From positions 17,191,938-17,255,937 of the forward strand of contig OU452226.1 of assembly GCA_911728455.2 (NCBI GenBank): a stretch of 64,000 nucleotides of DNA. The letters run 5' to 3'. Source of the stretch: Marthasterias glacialis (taxonomy: Eukaryota; Echinodermata; Asteroidea; Forcipulatida; Asteriidae). Under the pieces are notes generated by a model, which was not told the DNA's origin, did not search any database, and saw only the letters and a list, made by a program, of their open reading frames with translations. Both the position numbers and the translations under genes were made by a program. Of the stretch, positions 63,998 to 64,000 are shown piece by piece. Within the stretch, counting starts at the first letter, position 1. Each line of letters starts with the position of its first letter.

Positions 63998-64000
63998 AAT
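63998..64000 (+). CDS. MANBA: Beta-mannosidase third coding exon, first three bases only
   Basis: AAT after the acceptor TCTTTTTCCAG. With the G left over from exon 2 it would give GAA (Glu) and the first base of the next codon. It is cut by the window edge. Confidence 0.55.

Overview
This window looks like metazoan nuclear DNA, probably from an invertebrate. The clearest coding signal is the 5' end of an intron-containing, secreted or lysosomal beta-mannosidase gene at the right end. There are no prokaryotic gene layouts, and introns, minisatellites, foldback elements and tRNA-derived fragments are present. I cannot name the species.

Positions 1 to about 52,256 (over 80% of the window) are one uninterrupted satellite array. 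It is built from roughly 280 head-to-tail copies of a monomer of about 185-186 bp and it runs off the left edge. The array is not uniform. Sequence variants mark higher-order repeats whose spacings are whole numbers of monomers: 7, 8, 6, 8, 10, 10 on the left; 11 around 14-18 kb; 2 around 37-39 kb; 10 and 8 around 44-48 kb. Breaks in the pattern include a 473-bp inverted segment at 24,308-24,780, a microhomology-type truncated monomer carried in both copies of a 2,169-bp duplication, and a 15-bp slippage deletion near 11,607. The last ~600 bp decay and end in a 20-G run.

From 52,257 to 62,425 the sequence is low-copy and mostly non-coding. It holds a 100-N assembly gap flanked by two inverted, related exon-like copies and a possible terminal exon with poly(A) signals. 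It also holds a MITE-like inverted-repeat element, an ~780-bp foldback element whose arms are tandem repeats, and a palindrome of two tRNA 3' halves. At 59.4-60.3 kb there are diverged, inverted relics of the same satellite, partly embedded in a 313-321-bp duplication.

From 62,426 to 64,000 lie the first two coding exons of a beta-mannosidase (GH2) gene on the + strand, with signal peptide, matched intron phases and a third acceptor at the window edge. Its second intron carries a 21-bp minisatellite and a tRNA-Leu-like relic.

Short open frames inside the satellite (mostly 60-97 codons, minus strand) are by-products of the repeat and are not annotated as genes. All assignments are by eye; no database search or alignment was run.
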